Source: Gorsachius magnificus
Lineage: Eukaryota > Chordata > Aves > Pelecaniformes > Ardeidae
Direction: 5' to 3'
DNA length: 64,000 bases
NCBI GenBank assembly: GCA_034008185.1
Contig: CM067108.1
Coordinates: forward strand, 434,001-498,000
Both the position numbers and the translations under genes were made by a program. Each line of letters opens with the position of its first letter. Positions within the stretch are counted from its first letter, which is position 1. Of the stretch, positions 10,405 to 21,960 are shown piece after piece. The notes below the pieces were generated by a model that searched no databases, was not told the origin of the DNA, and worked only from the letters and a program-made list of their open reading frames with translations.

Positions 10405-10904
10405 NNNNNNNNNNNNNNNNNNNNNNNNNNNNNNNNNNNNNNNNNNNNNNNNNNNNNNNNNNNNNNNNNNNNNNNNNNNNNNNNNNNNNNNNNNNNNNNN
10501 NNNNNNNNNNNNNNNNNNNNNNNNNNNNNNNNNNNNNNNNNNNNNNNNNNNNNNNNNNNNNNNNNNNNNNNNNNNNNNNNNNNNNNNNNNNNNNNNNNNN
10601 NNNNNNNNNNNNNNNNNNNNNNNNNNNNNNNNNNNNNNNNNNNNNNNNNNNNNNNNNNNNNNNNNNNNNNNNNNNNNNNNNNNNNNNNNNNNNNNNNNNN
10701 NNNNNNNNNNNNNNNNNNNNNNNNNNNNNNNNNNNNNNNNNNNNNNNNNNNNNNNNNNNNNNNNNNNNNNNNNNNNNNNNNNNNNNNNNNNNNNNNNNNN
10801 NNNNNNNNNNNNNNNNNNNNNNNNNNNNNNNNNNNNNNNNNNNNNNNNNNNNNNNNNNNNNNNNNNNNNNNNNNNNNNNNNNNNNNNNNNNNNNNNNNNN
10901 NNNN
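10405..10904. other. assembly gap (500 N)
   Basis: Exactly 500 N, the usual placeholder for a gap of unknown size. It starts inside a YIF1B exon and ends in a minisatellite. Confidence 0.99.
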
Positions 10905-11400
10905 GGGAGGGGGAGGGGGGGCACAGTTGGGGGGGCACAAAGGGGACCTGGGGGACATTGGGGGGGAATGGGGACATGGGGGGGGCACAGGGGGGCCAAA
11001 GGGGACCGGGGGACATTTTGGGGGGGGGGGAAGTAGGGGACATGGGGGGGGGGGGCACAGTGTCAGGGGGGGCACAAAGGGACCTGGGGGACATTTGGGG
11101 GGGAAGTAAGGGACATTGGGGGGGGCCAGGGGGGCACAAAGGGGACCTGGGGGACATTTTGGGGGGGGGGGGGAAGTAGGGGACATCGGGGGGGGGCACA
11201 GTGTCAGGGGGGGCACAAAGGCGACCTGGAGGACATGTGGGGGGGCAATGGGGTACTGGGGGGGGGTCAGGGTGTCGGGGGGGCACAAAGGGGACCGGGG
11301 GACATTTGGGTGGGGGATCAGGGGACATCAGGGGGTTGGGGGGGCAATGGGGTGCTGGGGGGGGGGGATGAGGGGCTGGGGGGAGCACTGAGGGGTGTTG
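10905..11400. repeat. GGGGGCACAAAGGGGACC minisatellite beside the gap
   Basis: Units of roughly 35-70 bp contain GGCACAAAGGGGACCTGGGG, GACATTTTGGGG and GAAGTAGGGGACAT, with CACAGTGTCAGG variants. The array runs into the N gap and probably caused it. Confidence 0.85.
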
Positions 11401-11479
11401 GGGGGTCCCAATCCGGGGGGGCCCCCCCCCGTGGCCCCCCCCCACCCCCAGTAGCAATGCAGGGCTCTTGGCAAAGGGC

Positions 11480-11485
11480 TTTATT
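11480..11485 (-). promoter_or_regulatory. STRN4: poly(A) signal of STRN4
   Basis: The minus strand reads AATAAA about 1.27 kb downstream of the STRN4 stop. This fits a moderately long 3' UTR that contains the 11935-12555 minisatellite. Confidence 0.6.
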
Positions 11486-11498
11486 GAGGCACAACCCG

Positions 11499-11531
<33 letters not shown>

Positions 11532-11934
11532 AAAAGACACCAAATAAATACAATAAAAAGCAACCGGGCGTTAAAAAGGGTGATTTGGGGGGGCTGGGGG
11601 GGGGAGCAGGACGGGGGGGAGGCCCGGGGGGGGCCGGGGGGGGCCCGGACTATCACACAGTGATAAGGCGGCAGTGACGAGCCCCCGGGGGGGGGGGGCA
11701 CAAAATGGGGGCAAAGGGGGGGGGGGAGGGAGAGGGGCTTCACGCTGTACAAATATACAAAGGCCCCCCCCCCCCCCCCCCCCCGACTTGGGGTAGCGGG
11801 GGGGGCCCCCCGGGGGGGGGGTAGGGAGCCCCCCCCGCCCGGGGGGGTTTAAAGGTCCATAATTGCTGACACCCCCCCCCCCCCCGAGGGGGGTGGGTGG
11901 GCAGATAAGGCCCAAAAGTGCCCCCCCCTCGCTT

Positions 11935-12555
11935 GTGTGGGGTAGGTAGATCCTATAGGTGCCCCCGCCTCCGGGGGATGTAGTGCCCCCCCCCCCCAGG
12001 GGGTAGATAGATCCTATAGCCCCCCCCCGGGGCCCTGGCGGGGGTACAGAGGCTGTAACTCCCCGGGGGGGGCCCATAAGTGCCCCTGGGGGGGTATATA
12101 GGGCCCATAACTGCCCCTGGGGGGGGTACAGAGGGCCCATAAGTGCCCCTGGGGGGGTATATAGGGCCCATAACTGCCCCTGGGGGGGGTACAGAGGGCC
12201 CATAACTGCCCCTGGGGGGGTATATAGGGCCCATAACTGCCCTGGGGGGGGGTACAGAGGACCCATAAGTGCCCCTGGGGGGGTATATAGGGCCCATAAC
12301 TGCCCCTGGGGGGGATACACAGAGCCCATACGTGCCCCCAGGGGGGTCTATAGGGCCCATAACTGCCCCTGGGGGGGGATACACAGAGCCCATACGTGCC
12401 CCCGGGGGGGTCTATAGGGCCCATAAGGGCCCCGGGGGGTCTATAGAGCCCATAAGGGCCCCTGGGGGTCTATAGAGCCTATAAGGGCCCCGGGGGGGGT
12501 GTCTACAGAGCCCATAAGGGTCCCCAGGGGGGCCTATAGAGACCATAAAGGCCCC
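11935..12555. repeat. about 31-bp minisatellite in the STRN4 3' UTR
   Basis: Around 19 units of the type CCCATAACTGCCCCTGGGGG followed by TATATAGGG, TACAGAGGG or TCTATAGGG. Alternating variants give a higher-order dimer. It lies between the STRN4 stop and its likely poly(A) signal, so it is probably transcribed. Confidence 0.85.
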
Positions 12556-12693
12556 CTGCCCCCCCCCCCCTCAGGCTCCCTGGGGTGTCACGAGCTGCAG
12601 GGAGCCGCCAGGCTCAGCTCCCCCGCCCCGGGGAGGGGGAAGGTGCCAAAGGGCCACTCGGCCACCACCGCCGCGTGGCCCCTCTGTCACCAT

Positions 12694-12721
12694 CCGTGTG
12701 TGTGTGTGTGTGTGTGTGTGT
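12694..12721. repeat. (TG)n microsatellite in the STRN4 3' UTR
   Basis: An uninterrupted TG tract starts about 35 bases past the STRN4 stop codon. Confidence 0.9.
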
Positions 12722-12754
12722 CCCCGTCCCCCGTTCCCCCCCCCCTTGCCGGTG

Positions 12755-15700
12755 TCACACGAAGACCTTGGCGAGGGCATCGGCACCGGCGCTGGCGCTG
12801 AGGGCGCGGCTGGGGTGGAAGGCGACGGCGTGGACGGCTTCCTCGTGTTTTTTGCGGTGCGCCGTCAGCTCCTGCACGCAGGTTTTGTGGGCCAGGTGCC
12901 ACAGGCGCAGCGAGCAGTCGTGACCTGGGACACGGTGGGGGGGGGGACACAATGACCCCAGGGTGGTGACAGCGGGGAGGGGACGGGACGGCGCCAGCAG
13001 GGGGACGGGGACTGGGGGGCTGAGACCGGGGCCTCGTTTCAAGGGCGGGCGACAGAGGTGGGGACAGCGATGGGGACGGGTTGGGGACAAGGAGGGGGTT
13101 GGGGACAGGGACAGCGATGAGGATGGGGACAGCGACAGGGTTGGGGACAGCGATGGAGTTGGGGACAGCGATGGGGATGGGGTTGGGGTTAGTGACGGGG
13201 CAGGTTTGGGGACAGCAATAGGGATGGGGACAGTGATGGGGTTGGGGACAGCGACAGAGTTGGGGCGGTGGGGGGGGACAGGGCCGGGGACAGTGGGGGG
13301 GGGGGGAGCCTGGGGGGGGCCCAGGGCCACTTACTGCCGGACATGAGGAAGACACCGTTGGGGTCAACGGCCAGGCAGGTGACAGCGTCCAAGTGGGCCA
13401 CCATGGAGTGCACGACTTTACCTGGCGGAGGGAAACGGAGGTGACAGCGGTGACAGGGACGTCCCCAACCCCTTTCCCCAAGCCTCGTTAGGGCTAACGA
13501 AGCCCCCTCCGTCCCCAACCTGTCCGGTTGTCAAGGAAGCGGATGCCGCGGTCGTCGCTGGCGGTGATGGTGAGGGGTTGCGAGGGGTGGCTCACCACCT
13601 GGTTGACCTGGCTACCACCTGAAGGGGGGGAGGACACAGAGCAGGATCAGGCCCCTGGTGGTGACAAGGGGGACATGGAAGGGACACGGAGGGGACACCC
13701 CACCGTCACGGTTTGCTCACCGCCGCCCGTCCGAGCCTCGAGCGCCAAGAGGGGTCGAGCCGCTTCCACGTCGTAAAGCACCGCGGCGCCCGTCCGGAAA
13801 GCCACCGCGGCGTGAGAGGGCTGGGTGGCCGAAAAGGTGACGGAGGTGGGGACACCGTGCTCTGTAGGGTGAAGGAAGGGGGGGACACACAAGGAAAGGT
13901 GACAGGGAGGTGGAGGGGACGTCCCCGATATCGGGGGACGTCCCCCTGCCCGGCTCACCGCTCTGGGCGTCGTAGGTGCTGAGGCAAGCGGCGTCTTCGC
14001 CTCGGGGGTCCCAGATGCGGACGGTGCCGTCGGCGGAGCAGGAGGCCAGGCGGTCGCCGGCGGGGTTGAAGGCCAAGCCCCAGACGGCGTCACCGTGACC
14101 CTCCAGGACACCGCTGAGCACCCCGGGGTCTGGGGACACCGGGAAAAGTCACCTCAGGGTGGGGGGGGAAGGCGGAGGGCAGCGGCGCGGCAGCCAAGGT
14201 GGAAGGCGGGGGGGGGGACAACGCTGCGGCGCCGCTGCGGGCGAAGGGGGTGACGCCGTGGGGCTGGGGTGCAGATGTCACCGGCGTCACCCCTGTCCCC
14301 CTGTGTGTGTGTCCCCGTCCCCCCCCACCAGGGGAGGTGGCACCCACCGTAGCCATCGTAGGGGTCCATGTCGAGGTCGGGCAGGCGCCAGCGGCGGATG
14401 CGGGCGTCCACGCCGGCGCTGCAGCACAAGGCGCTGTCGCGGCCCATGGCGACGGCGAGCACCGGGCCCCTGCGGGGACAGGGAGGAGGTGACAGGGACA
14501 TTGGGGTGTCCCCAGAGCCACCCAGCCTGGTCTGTGTCCCCCATCCCCTACCTGTGCCCGCGGAAAGCGTACACCGGCTCCACGTCCAGCGCTGCGTTCC
14601 TGGAGAAGGGACAAGAAGGTGGTGACAACCATGCCAGGGAGCGTCCCCGTCCCTGCCACCCCCTCTGTCACGCCCCACCACCCCCCCCCCGCGCCCCCCC
14701 AGCACCCACTTTTTGGGGGCGACGGGTTTCTGGAGGTTCCAGAGCTTGAGGGTGCCGTCCTCGGAGGCAGTGAGCAGGGCGGCCTCGGTGGGGTGGAAGG
14801 CCAGGCCCCGCACGGCGTCGTAGTGGCTGCGCAGGGTGAATTTGGGGCTCCACGTCTTCTTCAGGGCATCCCGACCCTCTGGGAGCTGCGGGGACACGGG
14901 ACGGTGGCCGGGGACAGTGGCCAAGGGGTGGTGACAACTGGTGGGACTTGGGGCAGGTAGCTTTTGGGGGCTGGAGGGCGAGGAGAGGACGGGGTGGGGT
15001 GGGGGGCACCCAAAGGGACGTGATGGGGACGGGGTGGCCGCGTGGGCCGGGGACGTGAGGGGGGACTGGGGAGCTCAGGGGACGCACAGAGCAGGTTTGG
15101 GGACACCATGGGGACAGTGGAGGCCAGGGACACTCAAGCAGTTTGGGGACACCATGGGGACAGAGAGCCCAGAGGACACTCAGAACAGGTTTGGGGACAC
15201 CACGGGGACAGTGGAGCCCAGGGGATGCTCAGGGCAGGTTTGGGGACAACATGGGGACAGTGGAGCTGAAGGGACACTCAGGGCAGGTTTGGGGACAACA
15301 TGGGGACAGTGGAGCCCCGGGGATGTTCACAGCCACATTTGGGGACACCACAGGGACAGAGGAGCCCAGGGGATGCTCAGGGCAGGTTTGGGGACACCAC
15401 GGGGACAGGGAGCAAGGGACACTCAGGGCAGGTTTGGGACCCAGGGGGGGGGGGGGGGAGCCCAAGGGACACTCAGGGCAGGTTTGGGAACCCCAGGGTG
15501 ACATCGGGGGGGGGGACCGGGGACATGACTCACGTCGCAGCTGAGCTCGTTGTCGTTGGTGACAGTCAGGTCGGCCAGGTCCCCCAGGCTGACGGCGCCG
15601 CCGCCGATGCTGTCCATGATGAAGACGTCGGAGGAGATGCCCAGCGCCCCTGCAGAAGGGAGCGGCTGGGGGTGGCCCCGAGGGACAGGGACCCCCCCCC

Positions 15701-18700
15701 TCAGGGGACACAGGGATCCCCCCCAGGGGGACACGGGGACCCCCCCCAGGGCCGTACCTTCGTGAGGCCGTGGTGGCCCAGCGGCGGTGGCTTTTGGTGG
15801 GAGCCCATCCACGTCCCGCAGGTCGGCCAGTATCCCCCGTAGCCGGCCGCGGCGGCTCTCTGCCGGGATAAGGGGGGGGCAGGAGGTCCGATGACAAATT
15901 GGGGGGGGGAGGTGGGTGTTAAAGGGGGTGGGGGCCCCCCCAAATTTGCCGCTCCCCCTCCCCAGCCCTGCTCACCGAGCTCCACGCCCTCCCCGGTTCG
16001 TCGGCCGGCCCCGTTCTCCCCGGAGCCCAGGAAATCGAATTCGTTGAGGGCGTCTTCCGAGTCTTCGTCGTCATCCTCATCCTCCACCTCGGGCAGGAGG
16101 GGTTTGGGGGTGAGCTGAGGGGGGGGACACGGGGCGGGGGGTCATGGCCCATTTTGGGGGGACCCCCAAAGCCACCAGGAGATGGTGGAAATGGGGGGCA
16201 CACAGGCTGCTCCCTGCAGCCTCTGGGTTTGCGGGAACCCCCCCCGGGGTTTGGGGGACCCCCAGGTTTGGGGGATCCCCCCCCCCCGGTTTGGGGGTGC
16301 CCAGATTTGGGGGCCCCCAGCTTCAGGGGATGCCCAGGATTGAGGGACCCCCCCAGATTTGGGGGATGTCAGTTTGGGGGGGCCCCGGGTTTTGGGGGTT
16401 GCCCTAGGTCTGAGGAGGGACCCCCCCCGGTTTGAGCAGTGCCCTTGCAGGATGCCTCAGATTTAGGGGACCCCCAGCTCTGGGAACTCCCCCCAGATTT
16501 GGGGGATGCCTCAGATTTAGGGGATCCCCAGCTTTGGGGGGACGCTCCCAGGTTTGAGCAGTGCCCTTGCAGGATGCCGCAGATTTAGGGGCTCCTCCAC
16601 TCTGTCTCTGGACCTCCACCTCGGGCAGGATTTGGGGTGAGTAGACACGGGCGGGTCATGCCCATTTTGGGGGGACCCCAAGCCACTGAGTGGTGGAAAT
16701 GGGGCCCAGGTGTTGCGCCCTGGTTGCGGGAACCCCCCCGAAGTTTGGGGGCCCCATTGGGGATCCCCCTCAGGTTTGGGGATGCCCCTCAGGATTTAGG
16801 GGGACACCCAGGTCTTGAGGGGATGCCTCAGAATTGAGGGGACCCCCCAGGATTTGGGGGATGCCAGTTTGGGGGGACCCCCAGTTTGGGGGATGCCAGT
16901 CTGAGGACGACCCCTCAGGTTTAGGGGATCCCCAGATCTGGGAATGCCAGGTTTGGGGGATGTTCAGTTTGGGGACTCCTCAGATTTAGGGGATGCCCAG
17001 CTCTGGGAACCCCAGTTTGGGGGATCCCCTAGATTTGAGGGACCCCCCAGTTTGGGGAACCCCCCAGATTTGGAGGATGCCTCAGATTTAGGGGACCCCC
17101 AGCTTTGGGGTTGCCCAGATTTGGGGGATGCTCAGTTTGGGTTTGGGGGGGAACCCTGGTTTTGGGGGGTGCCCTAGGTCTGAGGAGAGACCCCCCCGGG
17201 TTTAGCAGATCCCCAGACATGGGGAATGCTCAGATTTTGGGGGGAACCCCTCAGATTTAGGGGACCCCCAGTTTTGGGAACCCCTGGCTTTGGGGGGTGC
17301 CCAGATTTGAGGCACCCCCCCAGATATGGGGGACCCCCAGGTTTTGGGGGACACATAACAGGTTTGGGGGATGCCTCAGATTTAGGGGATCCCCAGGTTT
17401 GGGGGATCCCCAGGTTTGGGGGACACCCAGCTTTGGGGGACACCCACCCCTGCTCCCAACTTTGGGGGGGGGGGGAAGCTGCTTAAAATGGGGGGGGGGG
17501 GATCCCTTAAATTTTGGGGGTGCTGCTTGCCTTGACTCGCTGCTTCTTGTGCTGGGGCTGGGCCGGGGGAGGAAGGCTCTCGGCATCCTCATCCTCATCG
17601 CTGTCCTCTTCCTCGCCGCCGGGTGGGAAGGGGACCTGCTCCCCGCTGCCCCCCCTCTCCTCCGTCTCCTTCCCGGCGTTCCTGAAGGGAGGAAATTTGG
17701 GGGGGGGGGGGGGGGGGGGGAGAAGAAACCCCAGTGAACCCCCAAACCCCCCCCCCCCCCCCACCAATGCCCCCCCCCCTGCCCCCCCCCCCCCCCCCAA
17801 ATTTTTCCCCTTTGTTTTCACCTCTGGATCTGCTCCTCGATTCGCCGGGCCAGGGGGGAGCCAGCGGGTGGGGGGCTGGGGGGGGCCGGGGTGCTGCGCC
17901 CCAACAGCGAGCGGACGCGTCGCGACCGCATATCCAAGATGGTGTCGCTGTACCCCACTTCCTCCAGGTACCTTTTTTTTTTGGGGACACACACACACAC
18001 AAAAAAAAAATGGGGCGTTCAGGGCACCCCAAACCCCCCCCCCCCCCTGCACCCCGAATTTCGCCCCCCCAACTCACTGCCGCAGAAGTTGCCGTCCCTC
18101 TTTCCACGCCAGGGGGCCACCGTCCAGCGATGTCACCTCCACGGGGCCATTGGACACTGGGGGGGGGACACAGGGGGGGTGACAGGGCACCCCAAAACCC
18201 CCCCCCCCCCCCCCCCCCTCAGGGACGGGGACGCTCACCTGGTTCTGTCCCCTCTGATTTTTTCTCCGTCAGCTCGGTGCCGAATTTCAATTTGTGATAT
18301 TTGGACCTGGCGGGGAGGGGACACGGGTGACAAGAAGCCCAAAATGAGGACACGAGGGGCCTGGGGACCCCCAAAGTGACCATGGGGGGGGACGGGACAC
18401 ACACGACACACATGGGGACCCCCTGTTGAGTTTTGGGGTGGCCCCCACCTCTCCTGTTTGAGGGCGTATTCCAACATCTTGATGCGGCGCACCAGGTCGG
18501 TCTTGAGGTTTTCTTGTCCCTTGCGTTCACCCTGCAGAAAGGCCACCTGCGCCTGCGGGGACACGGAGGGGACACGGTGACAGGGGCCACCCAGGGCCAC
18601 TGTCACACACACCCCCCCCCCCCCAAAATACACCCCCCCCACCCCAATTATTACCTCCCGGCCCCAGATGTAAAGGATGGGGGGGGCTGCGGGTGTTTGA

Positions 18701-20765
18701 CGGGTGAGTGACGGGGAAGGGGGGAGGGGGGGTGACACCGGGGGGGGGGGGGATGGGGCTCGGGGCCGGGGGTCACTGGTGGCCCCAGAGCTCGGTGCCA
18801 GTCCTGGGAGGGACACTGGTGGCCCCAGGAGGGTCACTGGTGGCCCCAGAGCTCGGTGCCAGTCCTGGGAGGGACACTGGTGGCCCCAGAGCTCAGTGTC
18901 AGTCGGGGAGGGACACGGAGCCTTGGGAGTGACACCGGTAGCCCTGGGAGTGACACCGGTGACCCAAAGCTTGGTGCCAGCCCTGGGAGGGAGAGCGGTG
19001 GCCACAGGAGGGACACTGATGGCCTCAGGAGGGACAAAGGTGGCCCCAGAGCTCGGTGCCAGTCCTGGGAGGGACACTGGTGGCCCCAGGAGGGTCACAG
19101 GTGGCCTCAGGTCTTGGTGCCAGTGCCAGGAGGGACACGGGTGGCCACAGGAGGGTCACTGGTGGCCTCAGGGCTTGCTGCCAGTGCCAGAAGGGACACG
19201 GGTGGCCACAGCAGGGACACTGATGGCCCCGGAGGGTCCTGGTGGCCCCAGGGCTGGGGGACATGGTGGCCCCAGGGGGTCCTGGTGGCCCCAGGGCTTG
19301 GTGCCAATGCCAGGAGGGTCACCGGTGGCCCCAGGGCTTGATGCCAGTGCCAGGAGGGACACTGGTGGCCCGAGAGCTCAGTGCCAGTCCTGGGAGGATC
19401 GTTGATGGCCCTGGGAGGGACACTGGTGGCCCCAGAGCTCAAGCCAGTCCCGGGAGGGACACTGGTGGCCCCAGGGAGGGTCACTGGTGGCCCCAGGGCT
19501 TGGTGCCATGGCCCAGAGCTCAGTGCCAGTCCTGGAAGGGACACTGGTGGCCCCAGGGGGGTCACTGGTGGCCCAGAGCTCAGGCCCAGTCCTGAGACGG
19601 ACACTGGTGGCCCTGGGAGTGACACTGGTGGCCCCAGCAGGGCCAGCAGCCACCAGCTGGGGGGCCCTAGCGGGGGCGGGGCCGGGGGGCCCTACGGTGG
19701 GGGCCTCAATGGGGGTGCGGGGGAGGTCCCCAATCTGCTGGGGGTCCTCATACTGGGGCAGAGGGTCCCCAATACTGGGGTGCGGGGGGGTCCCTCATAT
19801 TGGGGCAGAGGGTCCCCAATACTGGGATGCTGGGGGGGTCCCCAATACTGGGGGCTGGGAGGTCCCCAATACGAAAGGTTGGGGGGGGTCCCTCACACCG
19901 AGGGATCCCCAACAGCGGGGGCTGGGGGGTTCCTAATACCGGGGGATCCCCAATTCTGGGGGCTGGGGGGGGGCCCCAATACCAGGGGATCCCCAACTCT
20001 GGGGCTGGGGGGGGTCCCCAGCACTGGGGGCTGGGAGGTCCCCAATACCGGGGGATCCCCAATTCTGGGGGCTGGGGGTCCCCAATACCTGGGGATCCCC
20101 AATTCTGGGGGCTGGGGGGGGCCCCAATAGCGGGGGATCCCCAATTCTGGGGCTGGGGGGGGGGCCCCAGCACTGGGGCCTGGGAGGTCCCCAATACGAA
20201 AGGTTGGGGGGGGTCCCTCACACTGAAGGATCCCCAACAGGGGGGCCCAATTCTGGGGCTGGGCGGGAGTCCCCAGCACTGGGGGCTGGGAGGTCCCCAA
20301 TACGAAAGGTTGGGGGGGTCCCTCACACCGAGGGATCCCCAACAGCGGGGGCTGGCGGCTCCCCCCTCCCGCCGCCGCTCCCCCGCCCCGGTGCCGCCGG
20401 TGCCGCCCCCCGCTCCCGCCGCCCGGCGGCCATTTCCTCCCAAGATGGCGGCGGCCCCGGTAACCCCCGGCGGGGGCTTGGGGGAGGGAGAAGGGGGGGG
20501 GGGGGGCCGGGGGGGGGAGGGGGGGTCCCGGGCGCGGCGCCGGTACCTGGAGCTCGGCCCGCTCCGCCTCCCAGCGCCCCTTCTCGGCCTCGAAGCGCGC
20601 CCACTCGTGCTGGATGAAGTGCAGGATGCCCGGCAGGCTCAGCCCGCCGCGGCCCGCCGGTTCGGGGCCGGGGCTGGGCCCAGGGCCGGGGCCGGGCCCG
20701 GGGGGGGCTCCTGGGGGGGGCGGCTGGGCCCGCGGCGCCGCCGCCGCCGCCCGCTCCGCCGCCAT
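12755..20765 (-). CDS. STRN4: STRN4, striatin-4 (zinedin), PP2A B''' subunit of STRIPAK
   Basis: Striatins scaffold the STRIPAK complex, joining PP2A to MST-family kinases. Seventeen coding exons, 5' to 3': 20547-20765, 18449-18552, 18239-18306, 18078-18156, 17822-17971, 17531-17681, 15976-16114, 15758-15859, 15534-15649, 14710-14885, 14552-14599, 14348-14469, 13959-14129, 13721-13861, 13520-13618, 13335-13421 and 12755-12924. They total 2142 nt, giving 713 aa (human 753), with every phase consistent. Exon 1 has a Pro/Gly-rich start, then [20 protein letters not shown], the caveolin-binding/coiled-coil entry. Exons 2-3 hold the coiled coil ([20 protein letters not shown]). Acidic [20 protein letters not shown] follows, then seven WD40 repeats from [19 protein letters not shown] to [16 protein letters not shown]. 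Intron 6 uses a GC donor, and the intron 4 acceptor has an A10 run before AG. The start at 20765 is the first ATG before the conserved exon 1 sequence. Confidence 0.96.
13060..13280. repeat. GGGGACAGCGATGGGG short-unit repeat, STRN4 intron 16
   Basis: Units of about 18-24 bp of GGGGACAGCGA plus TGGGGTTGG are repeated about ten times. Confidence 0.8.
15080..15495. repeat. about 55-bp minisatellite, STRN4 intron 9
   Basis: Eight units of GCAGGTTTGGGGACACCATG, GGGACAGTGGAGCCC and GGGACACTCAGG. The array ends about 35 bases from exon 9. Confidence 0.85.
16230..17450. repeat. CAGATTTGGGGGAT-type minisatellite, STRN4 intron 6
   Basis: Units of about 25-50 bp of GATTTAGGGGACCCCCAG, CCCAGCTTTGGGGG and GATGCCTCAGATTTAGG fill the intron. 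A non-repeat segment at 16613-16735 is a partial duplicate of the exon 7 boundary. Confidence 0.85.
16613..16735 (-). pseudogene. STRN4: decayed duplicate of the STRN4 exon 7 acceptor region
   Basis: The segment repeats, with indels, 16083-16247: CCTCCACCTCGGGCAGGA (the reverse of exon 7 LLPEVE), then GGTGAG, GGGTCATG, CCCATTTTGGGGGGACCCC, GGTGGAAATGGGG and TTGCGGGAACCCCCC. The AG acceptor and reading frame of the exon copy are lost, so it cannot act as an exon. Confidence 0.75.
18760..19660. repeat. about 40-bp minisatellite, STRN4 intron 1
   Basis: More than 20 units of GGTGGCCCCAGAGCTCGGTG, CCAGTCCTGGGAGGGACACT and variants. Confidence 0.9.
19730..20350. repeat. CCCCAATACTGGGGGCTGGG minisatellite, STRN4 intron 1
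   Basis: About 20 units of 28-35 bp combine GGGGATCCCCAATTCTGG, GCTGGGAGGTCCCCAATAC and GAAAGGTTGGGGGGG. Longer blocks of several units recur, for example around 19830, 20190 and 20290. Confidence 0.85.
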
Positions 20766-20884
20766 CACGGCTGCCACAAAGGGAGCCGCGGGGCCGGCGG
20801 CACCGGCGCTTCCTGCCAGAAAGGGAGCCGGAAGGGGCGGGGCCAGCGCGCCGTTACCGCGGCAACAGCGCCCGCGGGCGGTAC

Positions 20885-21960
20885 GGGGGGACGGGGGGGA
20901 CACGGGGCCGTGGGGGGCGACAGGGGACGGGGGGGACACAGGGCGATAGGGGGGGCGATAGGGGACGGGGGGGACACGGGCATAGGGGGGGCGATAGGGG
21001 ACGGGGGGGACACGGGCATGGGGGGGAAGGGGACGGGGGGGACAGGGGCCATGGGGGCGATAGGGGACGGGGGGGAAACGGGGCCATGGGGGGCGACAAG
21101 GGACGGGGGGGACACGGGGCGATAGGGGGGGCGATAGGGGACGGGGGGGACACGGGGCGAAAGGGGGGTATGGGGGTGATAGGGGACGGGGGGGACACGG
21201 GGCCATGGGGGGGCCATAGGGGACGGGGGGGACACGGGGCCGGGGGGGCGATAGGGGACGGGGGAGACATGGGGCCATGGGGGCGATAGGGGACGGGGGG
21301 GGGGGGAGACGGGGCCAAGGGGGGGCCATGGGGACGGGGGGGAAACGGGGCGATAGGGGAGTATGGGGGTGATAGGGGACGGGGGGGACAGGGGCGATAG
21401 GGGGGGCGATAGGGGACGGGGGGACACAGGGCGGGGTTGGGGGTGATAGGGGACGGGGGGGACAGGGGCCAGGGGGGGCGATAGGGGACGGGGGGGACAC
21501 GGGGCCATGGGGGGGCGATAGGGGACGGGGGGGACACGGGGCCATGGGAGGGGCCAAGGGACGGGGGGGACACGGGGCCATGGGGGGGCCATAGGGGACG
21601 GGGGGGACATGGGGCCATGGGAGGCGACAAGGGACGGGGGGGACACGGGGCCATGGGAGGCAACAAGGGACGGGGGGGACACGGGGCGATAGGGGGGGCG
21701 ATAGGGGACGGGGGAGACACGGGGCCATGGGGGGCAATAGGGGATGGGGGGGACACGGGGCAATAAGGAGGGCAATGGGGGGGTATGGGGGCTATAGGGG
21801 GGGGGACAATAGGGGACGGGGGGGACACAGGGCCATGGGGGGGGCGATAGGGGGGTATGGAAGCTATAGGGGCTATGGGGGCGACAGAGGGTATGGAGGC
21901 TATAGGGGACAGGGGGGACATGGGGTCATGGAGGGGTATGGGGGCTATACGGGGGTATGG
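20885..21960. repeat. about 35-bp GGGGACGGGGGGGACACGGG array between STRN4 and FKRP
   Basis: About 30 units of GATAGGGGACGGGGGGGACA plus CGGGGCCATGGGGGG are seen. The array begins about 120 bases upstream of the STRN4 start codon and fills over 1 kb of the divergent STRN4-FKRP spacer. From 21960 to 22440 the spacer changes to TATAGGGG and CGTACGCGTG-rich sequence with no gene. Confidence 0.9.

Noticed and set aside
9453..11553. Long minus-strand frames spanning the first gap
   Set aside because: They join minisatellite translation, N and parts of YIF1B exons; only the YIF1B exons are real.
19893..21737. A 614-codon proline-rich minus-strand frame
   Set aside because: It is the real STRN4 exon 1 extended by translation of the two neighbouring minisatellites.
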